This document shows, in pieces, positions 18,041 to 26,582 of a stretch of DNA of 64,000 nt. Under the pieces are notes generated by a model. That model saw only the letters and a program-made list of their open reading frames with translations, was not told the DNA's origin and searched no databases. Origin of the DNA: Bacteroidota bacterium (GTDB taxonomy: Bacteria; Bacteroidota; Bacteroidia; NS11-12g; UBA9320); NCBI GenBank assembly GCA_947468275.1, contig CANIKO010000017.1:1-64000 (forward strand). Reading direction: 5' to 3'. Position 1 is the first letter of the stretch, and every line of letters starts with the position of its first letter. Position numbers and translations under genes: made by a program.

Positions 18041-18955
18041 TTAAAATCCCATATCGGCCAAGGTTAAAAATAGTTTAACTCTTGCATCCACATCTTCATC
18101 CGTTAATTCTAGAAGTCGTTCAGTTCCAAATTTCTCAACACAAAAAGAGGCCATTGCACTTCCGTAAACCACGGCTTTTTTCATATTTTTAAACGATATT
18201 TCATTGCTTTTTGCCAAATAGCCCATAAAGCCTCCGGCAAAAGTATCTCCAGCACCTGTAGGGTCAAAAACATCCTCTAACGGCAATGCAGGGCAAAAGA
18301 ATAGGTCATTTTCATGAAACAATAACGCACCATGTTCTCCTTTTTTAATGACTAAATATTTTGGACCCATATTGCGAATGATGCGGCTAGCTTTTAATAA
18401 ACTGTATTCACCGCTTAGTTGTTGGGCTTCTTCATCATTAATTATTAAAAGATCTACCATTGTCATGGTTTTTCTTAAATCTTCCATGGCTATATCCATC
18501 CAGAAATTCATGGTATCCATAGCGATAAATTTTGGTCGGTTATTAAGTCTCTCAATAACTGTGCTTTGAACGCTTGGCAATAAATTTCCTAGCATTAATA
18601 TTTCACAATTTTGGTAGCTTTCAGGGATTATTGGGTCAAAGGTTCCCAGCACATTAAGTTCGGTTACCAAGGTGTCGCGGCTGTTCATGTCATTGTGATA
18701 TTTTCCGCTCCAAAAAAAAGATTTTTCTCCTTCTTTTATTTGCAAACCTTCGGTGTTTATTCCCTTTTTATTTAGTTTTGAAATGAATTCATCAGGAAAG
18801 TCATCTCCCACAACCGCAACTAAATTAATGTTTTTATGGAAAAACGAAGACGAAATGGAAATATAGGATGCGGCACCACCAACTATTTTATCTGTTTTTC
18901 CAAAAGGAGTTTCGATGGCATCAAAGGCCACACTACCAATAACTAAAAGACTCAT
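18041..18955 (-). CDS. PfkB family carbohydrate/nucleoside kinase
   Basis: A 304-residue ribokinase-fold enzyme. The N-terminal Gly-rich region (VGGAASYIS) and the C-terminal signature DPTGAGDTFAGG, with the catalytic Asp in GAGD, are clear. The family phosphorylates sugars or nucleosides such as adenosine; the substrate cannot be read here. Length is normal. It is divergent from mnmA with only 79 bases between starts, and the two predicted promoters nearly face each other. Confidence 0.9.
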   Translation of the reverse strand: MSLLVIGSVAFDAIETPFGKTDKIVGGAASYISISSSFFHKNINLVAVVGDDFPDEFISKLNKKGINTEGLQIKEGEKSFFWSGKYHNDMNSRDTLVTELNVLGTFDPIIPESYQNCEILMLGNLLPSVQSTVIERLNNRPKFIAMDTMNFWMDIAMEDLRKTMTMVDLLIINDEEAQQLSGEYSLLKASRIIRNMGPKYLVIKKGEHGALLFHENDLFFCPALPLEDVFDPTGAGDTFAGGFMGYLAKSNEISFKNMKKAVVYGSAMASFCVEKFGTERLLELTDEDVDARVKLFLTLADMGF

Positions 18956-18980
18956 GATTATGTATATTTTTTAAAGGCTG

Positions 18981-19012
18981 CAAAAGTAAGCCTTTAATTT
19001 TATCTAACTTTG
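18981..19012. promoter_or_regulatory. Divergent -7 boxes between the PfkB gene and mnmA
   Basis: On the minus strand TACTTTTG (complement of 18981-18988) points to the PfkB gene. On the plus strand TAACTTTG (19005-19012) points to mnmA. Each is followed by GCAGC, so the region is also an imperfect inverted repeat. The boxes are 16 bases apart, so the polymerase sites must overlap. Confidence 0.55.
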
Positions 19013-19034
19013 CAGCTATTTATAAAAAAAAACT

Positions 19035-20273
19035 ATGCCACGTGTTGTAGTCGGACTTTCCGGGGGAGTTGATTCATCAGTTGCAGCTTTGCTGTTAATG
19101 GAGCAGGGATACGATGTTATTGGTATGTTTATGAAAAACTGGCACGATGAAACAGTGGTCATTAATAATGAATGCCCTTGGGAAGAAGATAGTAAGGACG
19201 CATTGATGGTGGCTGAAAAATTGGGGATTCCTTTTCAAACAATTGACCTGAGCAAAGAATATAAGGAACGCATTGTGGATTATATGTTTGCCGAATATGA
19301 ATCGGGGCGAACCCCCAATCCTGATGTATTGTGCAATCGCGAAATTAAGTTTGATGTTTTTTTGAAAGCTGCTGAAAAACTGGGAGCTGATTTTGTAGCT
19401 ACCGGCCATTATTGCCAAAAAGGAGAAACCGAAACTAGCAACGGAAAGTCTTATCAGTTGTTGGCAGGAGCAGATAAAAACAAAGACCAAAGTTATTTTT
19501 TATGTCAAATAACTCAGGAGCAATTGACCAAAGCATTGTTTCCAATAGGTCACTTACAAAAACATGAAGTGAGAGAATTAGCGGCCAAAGCTGATTTAAT
19601 TACTGCTGAAAAAAGAGATTCACAAGGTCTGTGTTTTGTAGGGAAAATCAGTTTGCCTGAATTTTTACAACAACAACTTAAACAGAAGCAAGGGGAAATT
19701 ATAGAAATTGAAAGAAGTTTCGTGCCAATAAATGAGTCAGAAATTATCGAAGCACACCATTTGGTAACGGAAATTTTAAATACTCCAAATCTTCAGTTTT
19801 TCGATTCATTGGTTCAAGCCTTCAACACTTTGAGCGAGCCTGTGCATTACCAAAAAAATAATGGGAAAGTAGTTGGAACCCACAATGGCGCTCATTATTT
19901 TACTATTGGTCAGCGCAAAGGATTGCAAGTGGGTGGCAAGCCCGAACCCTTATTTGTTTTAGAAACCGATACCACAAAAAATATTATTTATACCGGCCAA
20001 GGTGATGACCATAAAGGATTGTATCGAAATTGTTTAAAAATGAATACCTCAGATATTAGCTGGATAGAACCCTATAAAGCCATTTCTGAAAACATGCTCT
20101 TACCAATAAAAGCTAGAGTGAGATACCGCCAACCTTTGCAGGATGCTATATTGATAAATGCAGGAAACTTCAATTATCTTTGGTTTGATAAACCTCAACG
20201 CGGTATTACCTCCGGCCAATTTGCAGCTTGGTATAAGGATAATGAGTTGCTTGGTAGTGGGGTGATTCTTTAG
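19035..20273 (+). CDS. mnmA: tRNA-specific 2-thiouridylase
   Basis: MnmA installs the 2-thio group on U34 of tRNA-Lys, -Glu and -Gln. The PP-loop ATPase motif [12 protein letters not shown] starts at residue 8. The catalytic pair are Cys100 (in [10 protein letters not shown]) and Cys200 (in DSQGLCFVG), and FTIGQRKGL marks the C-terminal domain. At 412 residues it is about 45 longer than E. coli MnmA. The extra length lies between about 222 and 275, after the second Cys, in a Gln/Glu/Ile-rich stretch. A small lipoprotein gene follows after 10 bases. Confidence 0.95.
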   Translation: MPRVVVGLSGGVDSSVAALLLMEQGYDVIGMFMKNWHDETVVINNECPWEEDSKDALMVAEKLGIPFQTIDLSKEYKERIVDYMFAEYESGRTPNPDVLCNREIKFDVFLKAAEKLGADFVATGHYCQKGETETSNGKSYQLLAGADKNKDQSYFLCQITQEQLTKALFPIGHLQKHEVRELAAKADLITAEKRDSQGLCFVGKISLPEFLQQQLKQKQGEIIEIERSFVPINESEIIEAHHLVTEILNTPNLQFFDSLVQAFNTLSEPVHYQKNNGKVVGTHNGAHYFTIGQRKGLQVGGKPEPLFVLETDTTKNIIYTGQGDDHKGLYRNCLKMNTSDISWIEPYKAISENMLLPIKARVRYRQPLQDAILINAGNFNYLWFDKPQRGITSGQFAAWYKDNELLGSGVIL

Positions 20274-20283
20274 GTTTTAAATT

Positions 20284-20997
20284 ATGCAATATCTTTTTTA
20301 TGCACTGGTTTGTTTATTCTTTTGGAGTTGTAATAGCAATATTTCAAGGATGAAAGGTTGCGTTGATTGTTTAAACAAATTGAATGATAGTTCGAAATAC
20401 ATGGATTTATTATTTTCTATTGGTTTTGATGGTCGACCAACTTGTCTTAATACAGATTATGAAACATTGGAAAAAAGAATAGGTATAGATATAAATACCA
20501 ATTTCAAAGTATTGTCAATGAAGGATAGCTTCTTGAGTAAAATTGATACTGAAAGATTTTTTATTTGTTATAAGGAAAAAAGGGAATATCAAGGAAGTGT
20601 ATTTTTTACAAGCCCAGTTGTTATAATGGATAGTATTGAACATTTAACAATAATAAACAAGGATGCAGTAAAGCTCCTGCAATATATTTCGGTTAATCCT
20701 ATTGATAGTTCAGAAGCTGAGAGAATTCTGAAAAAATTCGGTTTCGAAATTTTAAAAGCAAAACAAATAATTACACCTTATTGGTTCAGTGGGCATGAAA
20801 ATTATGTACTTTTCAATTGTTTTGAAGGAGATAAAAGACTTATTTATTGTAGGGATACTTTACCAAAATATAGATTTGAGGAAAACCACCTTTTTAAGTT
20901 GAAAGAAAATTGGTATTTATATGATGATCCTAGGGTTAAATCTAAACGATATAAAAGAATTATTAAAAAAAAGCAGAAAAAATATAATTGGATTTAA
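20284..20997 (+). CDS. Putative lipoprotein of unknown function
   Basis: A 237-residue product with a lipoprotein signal (FFWS then Cys16). The rest is rich in Lys, Asp and aromatics, with no recognised domain. It has a conspicuous CVDC pair near residues 26-29 and a very basic C terminus (KRYKRIIKKKQKK). The gene begins 10 bases after mnmA, so it may be read from the mnmA promoter, although a functional link is not implied. No family could be named. Confidence 0.7.
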   Translation: MQYLFYALVCLFFWSCNSNISRMKGCVDCLNKLNDSSKYMDLLFSIGFDGRPTCLNTDYETLEKRIGIDINTNFKVLSMKDSFLSKIDTERFFICYKEKREYQGSVFFTSPVVIMDSIEHLTIINKDAVKLLQYISVNPIDSSEAERILKKFGFEILKAKQIITPYWFSGHENYVLFNCFEGDKRLIYCRDTLPKYRFEENHLFKLKENWYLYDDPRVKSKRYKRIIKKKQKKYNWI

Positions 20998-21012
20998 AAT
21001 TTCTTAATTCTA

Positions 21013-21148
21013 TCAAATATTCACTAGTCCTTCCACCCCATACAATGGCACATTAGTAAACCAACTTTCTTTTTTTATCGGTTGGTGTCCCAACAAACGA
21101 AACTTGATTAAAAATTTTAAACAGGTGTTTAAGTGTTACTTTGGTCAA
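21013..21148 (-). pseudogene. Frameshifted small reading frame
   Basis: From a TTG at 21148 the minus strand reads TKVTLKHLFKIFNQVSFVG then TPTDKK. At a run of seven A it would continue in the next frame as ESWFTNVPLYGVEGLVNI, with a stop at 21013-21015. One base less in the A7 run restores a single frame of about 45 codons. Both halves have coding-like composition. It may be a decayed gene, a phase-variable small gene, or a sequencing error in the homopolymer. The family is not recognised. Confidence 0.35.
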
Positions 21149-21246
21149 TAGAATTTATTAATTACTTTGAAAATAAAATTGAATGGCTATCATCCAATCC
21201 GGGTGTTTGGGATAAAGCATTTAAACCGTATATGAATAAAAAATGA
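21133..21246 (+). CDS. Possible 37-codon ORF or gene remnant just before a terminator
   Basis: GTG at 21133, directly after an in-frame TAA, opens a 37-codon frame. It includes INYFENKIEWLSSNPGVWDK and ends at TGA 21246, 11 bases before a perfect terminator hairpin. Composition (Trp, Glu, Asn, Pro in a plausible order) looks coding. It overlaps the minus-strand remnant by 16 bases, so at most one of the two is likely intact. It may be the 3' remnant of a lost gene whose terminator survives. Confidence 0.3.
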   Translation: MLLWSIEFINYFENKIEWLSSNPGVWDKAFKPYMNKK

Positions 21247-21256
21247 TTGAAATTGT

Positions 21257-21298
21257 AAGTCTAATTATCTAGAATTTTATAGATAATTAGACTTTTTC
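21257..21298 (+). terminator. Terminator-like perfect 15-bp hairpin
   Basis: AAGTCTAATTATCTA at 21257-21271 pairs with TAGATAATTAGACTT at 21280-21294, followed by TTT. The 8-base loop is AT-rich. It is oriented to end a plus-strand transcript, although the only plus-strand frame just before it is the 37-codon ORF. The rest of the gap (20998-21376) holds the remnants listed separately. Confidence 0.7.
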
Positions 21299-21376
21299 AA
21301 ATGAAAAAATGTGAATCACAACACTTTTATGACCCAAAGTGAAATTAGAGATTATTATGATATAGCTTAATATTTA

Positions 21377-22084
21377 TCAATTCCCTATCAAAAAAATACA
21401 AGGCTCTTTATTTACTTTCACTTCTTTAATATTCCAATTAGCCACTTCTTTGGTTGCTATTTGCTCATATTCATTGGTAATATTAACGGCAACACACAGT
21501 TTTGTTTGGGGCTTTAAAATAGTTAGTAGCTGTTCCAGTAGTTTCTCATTACGATAAGGAGTTTCCATAAAAATTTGGGTTTGCCCGGTGCTTAAAAGCA
21601 GTTGCTCTATGGCTTTTATCTTTTTTATTCTTAACGGTTGTTCCACCGGCAGGTAGCCATGAAATGTAAAATTTTGACCATTAAAGCCGGAAGCCATCAA
21701 TGCCATATAAATGCTGGAAGGGCCACTTAATGGAATTACTTTAATCTTGTTTTTATGTGCAAAAAACACAGCTCGGTTTCCGGGATCTGCTACACAGGGT
21801 ATCCCAGCATCACTAAGTAATCCTAACATTTCTCCTTGCAGGCAGTTTTTAAAAAATGGCGTTAAATCTTCCTTATCCTTGCTATGTTCATTTAATAAAT
21901 GAAAAATAAAATCATTTTGTGATAAAGGATGCTCGATGGTTTTAAGAAATGCTCTTGCCGATTTTTCTGATTCGACAATAAACTCCTTTATTGAATAAAT
22001 TTGATTTAATTGATTGACAGAAATATCGTTTTTATTTCCACTACCAAGAAAGTTTGGGATTAGGTAAAAGTTGCCTTTTGACAT
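21377..22084 (-). CDS. RsmI-like SAM-dependent (tetrapyrrole methylase fold) methyltransferase
   Basis: A 235-residue protein of the RsmI/YraL family. Motifs are LLSDAGIPCVADPGN and LSGPSSIYMALMASGFN, followed by FTFHGYLPV. RsmI 2'-O-methylates C1402 of 16S rRNA. This protein is about 50 residues shorter than E. coli RsmI and its N terminus lacks the usual 'LYVVATPIGN' strand (it has LIPNFLGS instead). It belongs to the divergent Bacteroidota subgroup whose substrate is less certain. Its start is divergent from the S9 peptidase. Confidence 0.82.
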   Translation of the reverse strand: MSKGNFYLIPNFLGSGNKNDISVNQLNQIYSIKEFIVESEKSARAFLKTIEHPLSQNDFIFHLLNEHSKDKEDLTPFFKNCLQGEMLGLLSDAGIPCVADPGNRAVFFAHKNKIKVIPLSGPSSIYMALMASGFNGQNFTFHGYLPVEQPLRIKKIKAIEQLLLSTGQTQIFMETPYRNEKLLEQLLTILKPQTKLCVAVNITNEYEQIATKEVANWNIKEVKVNKEPCIFLIGN

Positions 22085-22096
22085 GAGTTCAAAGGT

Positions 22097-22126
22097 ATAA
22101 TTTGATAATTTGATAATTTGATAATT
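22097..22126. repeat. 8-bp tandem repeat (ATAATTTG x 3.75)
   Basis: Three full copies of ATAATTTG and a partial fourth lie 13 bases upstream of the RsmI-like start codon (on its strand CAAATTAT). Tandem arrays of this size can slip and change promoter spacing; whether it matters here is unknown. Confidence 0.7.
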
Positions 22127-22162
22127 ATTTCAACCCATCAATTAATAAACTACACTTTAGCA

Positions 22163-22211
22163 ATTAACAAATCGAAGATTCTTCCTTAACTAAAATTAAA
22201 AATAGATATTA
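22163..22211 (+). repeat. Dispersed intergenic repeat, copy 1
   Basis: Contains CAAATCGAAGATTC (22168-22181) and then an AT-rich tail that aligns without gaps to the copy at 27989-28037. About 22 of the 30 bases after the exact 14-mer also match. It ends about 50 bases before the S9 peptidase ATG. Confidence 0.55.
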
Positions 22212-22261
22212 GACTAAAAGATAAATCAACAATTTAACCTCTACCTTTGTATAGTATTTTT

Positions 22262-24376
22262 ATGAAACCTCCAGAATCTATATCCGATACCAATACCCAG
22301 CACGCCTCACAGAATGATATTCAGTTGCCAAACGATTTTAAAAATCCTCCGGAAGCTAAAAAAATTGAAACCCTTTTAGAAAAACATGGCGATAAGCGAA
22401 TAGATAATTACTATTGGTTAAACGATCGCGAGGATCCGGAAGTAATTCAGTACTTGGAAGCCGAAAATAAATATACGAAGGAAACTCTCAAGCATACCGA
22501 AGATTTTCAAAAAAGGCTGTATGATGAAATGATAGGCCGGATAAAACAAACTGATGAATCTGTGCCATATAAATCGAATGGATTTTGGTACTATACCCGT
22601 TTTGAAGAAAAGAAGGAATATCCTATTTATTGCCGCAAAAAGGATTTATTAGATAATGCCGAAGAATTGCTTTTGGATGTGAATGTATTGGCTGAAGGAA
22701 ATGCCTATATGGATGTTGCCGGAATGAGTATTAGTGCTGATAATAAAATTCTAGCTTATGGTACAGATACACTGAGCCGGCGGATTTATACTATTTATTT
22801 CAAAAATTTAGAAACAGGAGAACTTCTTAATGATACTATCGAAAATACAACTGGTGGATGCAGTTGGGCTGCCGATAATGAGCATGTTTTTTACTCTGTA
22901 AAAGATGAGCAAACCTTGCGTTCATTTCAAATTTATAGAAGAAAATTAGGTATTAAAGATTCAGATTTGGTATTTGAAGAAAAGGATGAAACCTTTAACG
23001 CATTTGTTTATAAAAGCAAATCAAAAAAATATTTGATAATAGGCAGCGATAGCACCCTAACCAGTGAATACCGAATATTAGAAGCCGATAACCCCAAAGG
23101 TGAGTTTAGGATTTTTGAACCTCGTAATCGTGGCCACGAATACGGTATTGCTCATTTTGAAGATAAATTTTATGTAACCTCGAACCATAATGCTCAAAAT
23201 TTTAAGTTGATGGTAACCCCTGAATCCAAAACAGGAATGAAAAACTGGAAGGAAGTAATAGCACATCGGCCTGAAACTTTATTAGAGGGGGTTGATTTGT
23301 TCACAAACTATATGGTTGTGGAAGAGCGAACCAATGGGTTAATCCAAATGCGGGTAATAAACCAAACTGATCAAACCGAACATTATCTTGATTTTGGGGA
23401 AGAAGCATATAGCGCTGGTTCTTCCGTCAATCCTGACTTTGATACTGAATGGATGCGTTTTAGTTATACCTCCCTTACCACTCCAAGCAGTGTTTATGAT
23501 TATAATTTAAAAACCCATGAAAAAAAGTTATTAAAACAACAAGAGGTTGTGGGTGGCTATAATTCAGAAGAATATAAAACCGAAAGGCATTATGCCTTGG
23601 CTGCTGACGGAACAAAAGTTCCTATTTCTTTGGTTTATAAAAAGAGTTTTTCGAAAAGTTCTGGAAATCCACTGTTGCTTTATGGCTATGGCTCTTACGG
23701 CGCCACAATGGATGTGTATTTCAGTTCGGTGAGGTTAAGTTTGCTCGATCGGGGATTTACGTTTGCAATAGCACATATTCGTGGTGGTCAGGAAATGGGA
23801 CGACAATGGTATGAAGATGGCAAACTACTTAATAAGAAAAATACCTTTACTGATTTTATAGATTGTGCTCAATATTTAATAAATGAAAAGTATACCAGCC
23901 CCGTTCATTTGTATGCTATGGGCGGCAGTGCTGGAGGATTATTGATGGGAGCCGTAGTAAATTTAAGTCCACAACTTTGGCATGGTATTGTGGCACAGGT
24001 TCCTTTTGTGGATGTGGTTACTACCATGCTAGATGATACAATTCCTCTAACCACAGGTGAATATGACGAATGGGGAAATCCGCATGAAAAACATTTCTAT
24101 GATTATATAAAAACGTATAGTCCTTATGACAATATAGATGCTAAAGAGTATCCCACTATGCTTGTAACCACAGGCCTTCATGATAGTCAGGTGCAATATT
24201 GGGAACCCGCTAAATGGGTAGCCAAACTGCGTGAATTGAAAACAGATAAAAATAAAATATTGCTGTTTACCAATATGGAAGCTGGTCATGGTGGAGCCTC
24301 AGGGCGTTTTGAAAGATTTAAAGAAGTGGCTTTGGAATATGCATTTTTATTAGATTTAGAAGGAATAGGAATATAA
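22262..24376 (+). CDS. Prolyl oligopeptidase family S9A protease (oligopeptidase B-like)
   Basis: A 704-residue enzyme of S9A type with a beta-propeller (about 75-420) and a C-terminal alpha/beta hydrolase domain. The nucleophile sits in MGGSAGGLLMG, the acid in TGLHDSQVQYWEP and the His in EAGHGGASGR. Oligopeptidase B cleaves short peptides after basic residues. The opening segment GDKRIDNYYWLNDREDPEV is diagnostic. No signal peptide is seen, so it is cytosolic. A TTG frame begins at 22247, but I take the ATG at 22262. TACCTTTG at 22242-22249 fits a -7 box, which would leave only a very short leader. An MFS gene follows after one base. Confidence 0.93.
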   Translation: MKPPESISDTNTQHASQNDIQLPNDFKNPPEAKKIETLLEKHGDKRIDNYYWLNDREDPEVIQYLEAENKYTKETLKHTEDFQKRLYDEMIGRIKQTDESVPYKSNGFWYYTRFEEKKEYPIYCRKKDLLDNAEELLLDVNVLAEGNAYMDVAGMSISADNKILAYGTDTLSRRIYTIYFKNLETGELLNDTIENTTGGCSWAADNEHVFYSVKDEQTLRSFQIYRRKLGIKDSDLVFEEKDETFNAFVYKSKSKKYLIIGSDSTLTSEYRILEADNPKGEFRIFEPRNRGHEYGIAHFEDKFYVTSNHNAQNFKLMVTPESKTGMKNWKEVIAHRPETLLEGVDLFTNYMVVEERTNGLIQMRVINQTDQTEHYLDFGEEAYSAGSSVNPDFDTEWMRFSYTSLTTPSSVYDYNLKTHEKKLLKQQEVVGGYNSEEYKTERHYALAADGTKVPISLVYKKSFSKSSGNPLLLYGYGSYGATMDVYFSSVRLSLLDRGFTFAIAHIRGGQEMGRQWYEDGKLLNKKNTFTDFIDCAQYLINEKYTSPVHLYAMGGSAGGLLMGAVVNLSPQLWHGIVAQVPFVDVVTTMLDDTIPLTTGEYDEWGNPHEKHFYDYIKTYSPYDNIDAKEYPTMLVTTGLHDSQVQYWEPAKWVAKLRELKTDKNKILLFTNMEAGHGGASGRFERFKEVALEYAFLLDLEGIGI

Positions 24377-24377
24377 A

Positions 24378-25553
24378 ATGAAAAAACCTGCATTAAGTAT
24401 AATATTCCTTACCATTTTTATTGATTTACTTGGTTTTGGGTTGGTTATTCCGATTCTTCCAGCGTTAGTTAACAAAACATTTGGTTACGCTGAAATAATT
24501 GGGGGTGCTGTAATGGCAATTTATAGTTTAATGCAATTTTTCTTCAGTTCATTTTGGGGGAATTTGAGTGACAAATATGGCCGAAAACCGATACTTATGA
24601 GTAGTTCTGCATTTACTGCTGCGGCTTATATCATTTTTGCATTTACAACAAATATTTGGTTGTTAATTTTTTCGAGAGCCTTAGCCGGATTTGGTTCGGC
24701 TAATATTTCGGCTGCTACGGCCTACATTGCTGATATTACTACGAAAGAAAACAGGGCCAAATCCATGGGGATCATAGGAGCCGCTTTTGGATTAGGATTT
24801 ATTTTTGGCCCGCCAATTGGTGGAATATTGATGAATAAATTCAACAGTCTTATGCCGGTTGGATTGCTGGCTGCAGGTTTGTGTTTGTCTAATCTCTTTT
24901 TAATTTATTTTATTTTGCCCGAAAGTTTAAAAGAAAAAGGAAAAGGAACACGACCCGGCTTTGTTCAAAGTAATATTATTGCATTTAAAGAATTGCAGAC
25001 TCCTTTCATTGGTAGAATATTATGGCTAAACTTTTTATTTGTTGCTGCATTTAGTATGATGCAGGTAACGTGTCCATTACTTTGGGATGATATTTACGGA
25101 CTGTCAAAAAAAGAAATAGGATGGATTTTTGCTTTTCTGGGTTTAATTGCGGTTATAATACAGGGAGGTTTATTGGGCAAGTTAACCCGTTCATTTCAAG
25201 AAAAAACTTTAATTTATTCTGGTTGGTTATTAATGGCCATAGGGCTTGGTTTTCTTCCCTATTTATCCAATGATAATTTTTGGGTTCCTACATTAATTTT
25301 AATGGGAATGATAGCTTTTGCCAATGCCTGTATAACCCCCGTATTTACAGCCATGGTTAGTAAAAAAACCGACTCTGAACATCAGGGAAGAATAATGGGA
25401 ACAGTTCAAAGTTTTAGTGCTTTGGGGCGAATAATAGGTCCAATAATTGGTGGCGGTTTATATCAAATAATGAAACAACTTCCCTATGTTACCGGTGGCA
25501 CAATAATGATTGTTAGCCTATTTTGGCTTACCGGTTTATTTAAACAGAGATAG
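24378..25553 (+). CDS. MFS transporter, TetA-like drug:proton antiporter family
   Basis: A 391-residue, 12-helix major facilitator protein. The opening IIFLTIFIDLLGFGLVIPILP and the loop 2-3 motif A (GNLSDKYGRKPILM) are those of the TetA/multidrug DHA1 group. The duplicated six-helix halves are separated by a charged loop around 190-205. The substrate cannot be predicted. It begins one base after the S9 peptidase and is probably cotranscribed with it. Confidence 0.88.
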   Translation: MKKPALSIIFLTIFIDLLGFGLVIPILPALVNKTFGYAEIIGGAVMAIYSLMQFFFSSFWGNLSDKYGRKPILMSSSAFTAAAYIIFAFTTNIWLLIFSRALAGFGSANISAATAYIADITTKENRAKSMGIIGAAFGLGFIFGPPIGGILMNKFNSLMPVGLLAAGLCLSNLFLIYFILPESLKEKGKGTRPGFVQSNIIAFKELQTPFIGRILWLNFLFVAAFSMMQVTCPLLWDDIYGLSKKEIGWIFAFLGLIAVIIQGGLLGKLTRSFQEKTLIYSGWLLMAIGLGFLPYLSNDNFWVPTLILMGMIAFANACITPVFTAMVSKKTDSEHQGRIMGTVQSFSALGRIIGPIIGGGLYQIMKQLPYVTGGTIMIVSLFWLTGLFKQR

Positions 25554-25568
25554 TTCGGCAAACCAACC

Positions 25569-25928
25569 TCACTCCGCTCTTTTAACTAATAAATAATAAT
25601 CTCCGGCTAGTTTACGATAGCCGTATTCATAACAAAAATAATAGGTATTGCCAGTTTTGGTGTTCAATAAATGCGTGAAGTGCTCAAAACTAAAGCCTTG
25701 TGAAGTTAGTTTTTTTGTGGGCACTGTCGTTTTACCTTCATCTGTTGTTATAAGTTCCTGAAGAATGCGACGGTTTTTGCGAAGCGTATTATTTATGTTT
25801 CGCATTAAAGCCGTAGTGTCGCTGTTTAGTTTATTGTTATAATTATTCCGACAAGCATCACTGCAAAATTTTTTATCTGCTCGGCCTAAAATTTTTGTTT
25901 CACAATCAAGACAATATTTAGCTTCCAT
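25569..25928 (-). CDS. Small protein with N-terminal zinc-ribbon
   Basis: A 119-residue protein with C6-x2-C9-x12-C22-x3-C26, a probable zinc site in KFCSDACRNNYNNK that recalls FPG/MYM-type fingers. A basic helix follows (NINNTLRKNRRILQEL) and then a beta-rich C-terminal part ending YGYRKLAGDYYLLVKR. Nucleic-acid binding is a reasonable guess but not shown. The intergenic DNA toward ssb (25929-26132) carries a CATCTTTG near-match to a -7 box at 26074-26081. Confidence 0.75.
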   Translation of the reverse strand: MEAKYCLDCETKILGRADKKFCSDACRNNYNNKLNSDTTALMRNINNTLRKNRRILQELITTDEGKTTVPTKKLTSQGFSFEHFTHLLNTKTGNTYYFCYEYGYRKLAGDYYLLVKRAE

Positions 25929-26132
25929 AGAATTAGTTAAATGCCCTTATAGTAAAGCACTAAACAAATATAATATAAACATTTATTTCCGACAACAAGC
26001 GGTTACAAATAGTTGTAAAAGACTGTAAATAATTTATAACCGAATCGGCCAAAAAAGCCGCAACATCTTTGTACTGCCTTTCGAGATAGAAGGGATTAAC
26101 AAAAAACAGTTTAACCATTTAATTAAAAAATT

Positions 26133-26516
26133 ATGAACACATTAAGAAATTCTGTACGCCTTTATGGCAACGTTGGAAAAGAACCTGAAGTAAGAACTTT
26201 TGACAATGGAAACAAAGTAGCCAACTTTTCGTTAGCCACTTCTGAAAAACGAAAAGATCAAACTGGAAATTTGGTAGAAGAAACCACTTGGCACAATTTG
26301 GTTGTTTGGGGTAAATCGGTTGACATTATTGAGAAATATGTAAACAAAGGCGACCGTTTATCTATTGAAGGTCGCCTAACCAATCGCAGTTATGAAGCAA
26401 AGGATGGCACTACAAAATACATTACCGAAATAGTGGTTAATGATTTCTTATTAGCCGGTTCACCTAAAAATAAATCTGCCGAAATTGGAAGCGTTGAAGA
26501 AAATTTGCCTTTCTAA
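26133..26516 (+). CDS. ssb: Single-stranded DNA-binding protein
   Basis: A 127-residue SSB with the OB-fold start NSVRLYGNVGKEPEVR and the strand WHNLVVWGKSVDIIEKYVNKG. It keeps the acidic, aromatic tail tip (EENLPF) that recruits replication and repair partners, but the linker is very short. A compact SSB may be a paralogue next to a longer housekeeping copy elsewhere. It is monocistronic, with a strong terminator behind it. Confidence 0.93.
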   Translation: MNTLRNSVRLYGNVGKEPEVRTFDNGNKVANFSLATSEKRKDQTGNLVEETTWHNLVVWGKSVDIIEKYVNKGDRLSIEGRLTNRSYEAKDGTTKYITEIVVNDFLLAGSPKNKSAEIGSVEENLPF

Positions 26517-26537
26517 TATTTTGAAATTTATAATATT

Positions 26538-26575
26538 AATCCTGACAGATTTTAAATAATCTGTCAGGATTTTTT
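26538..26575 (+). terminator. Rho-independent terminator of ssb
   Basis: AATCCTGACAGATT at 26538-26551 pairs with AATCTGTCAGGATT at 26558-26571 (14 bp, loop of six) followed by T. It also lies at the 3' end of the convergent gene and may serve both strands. Confidence 0.88.
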
Positions 26576-26582
26576 ACTTTTA

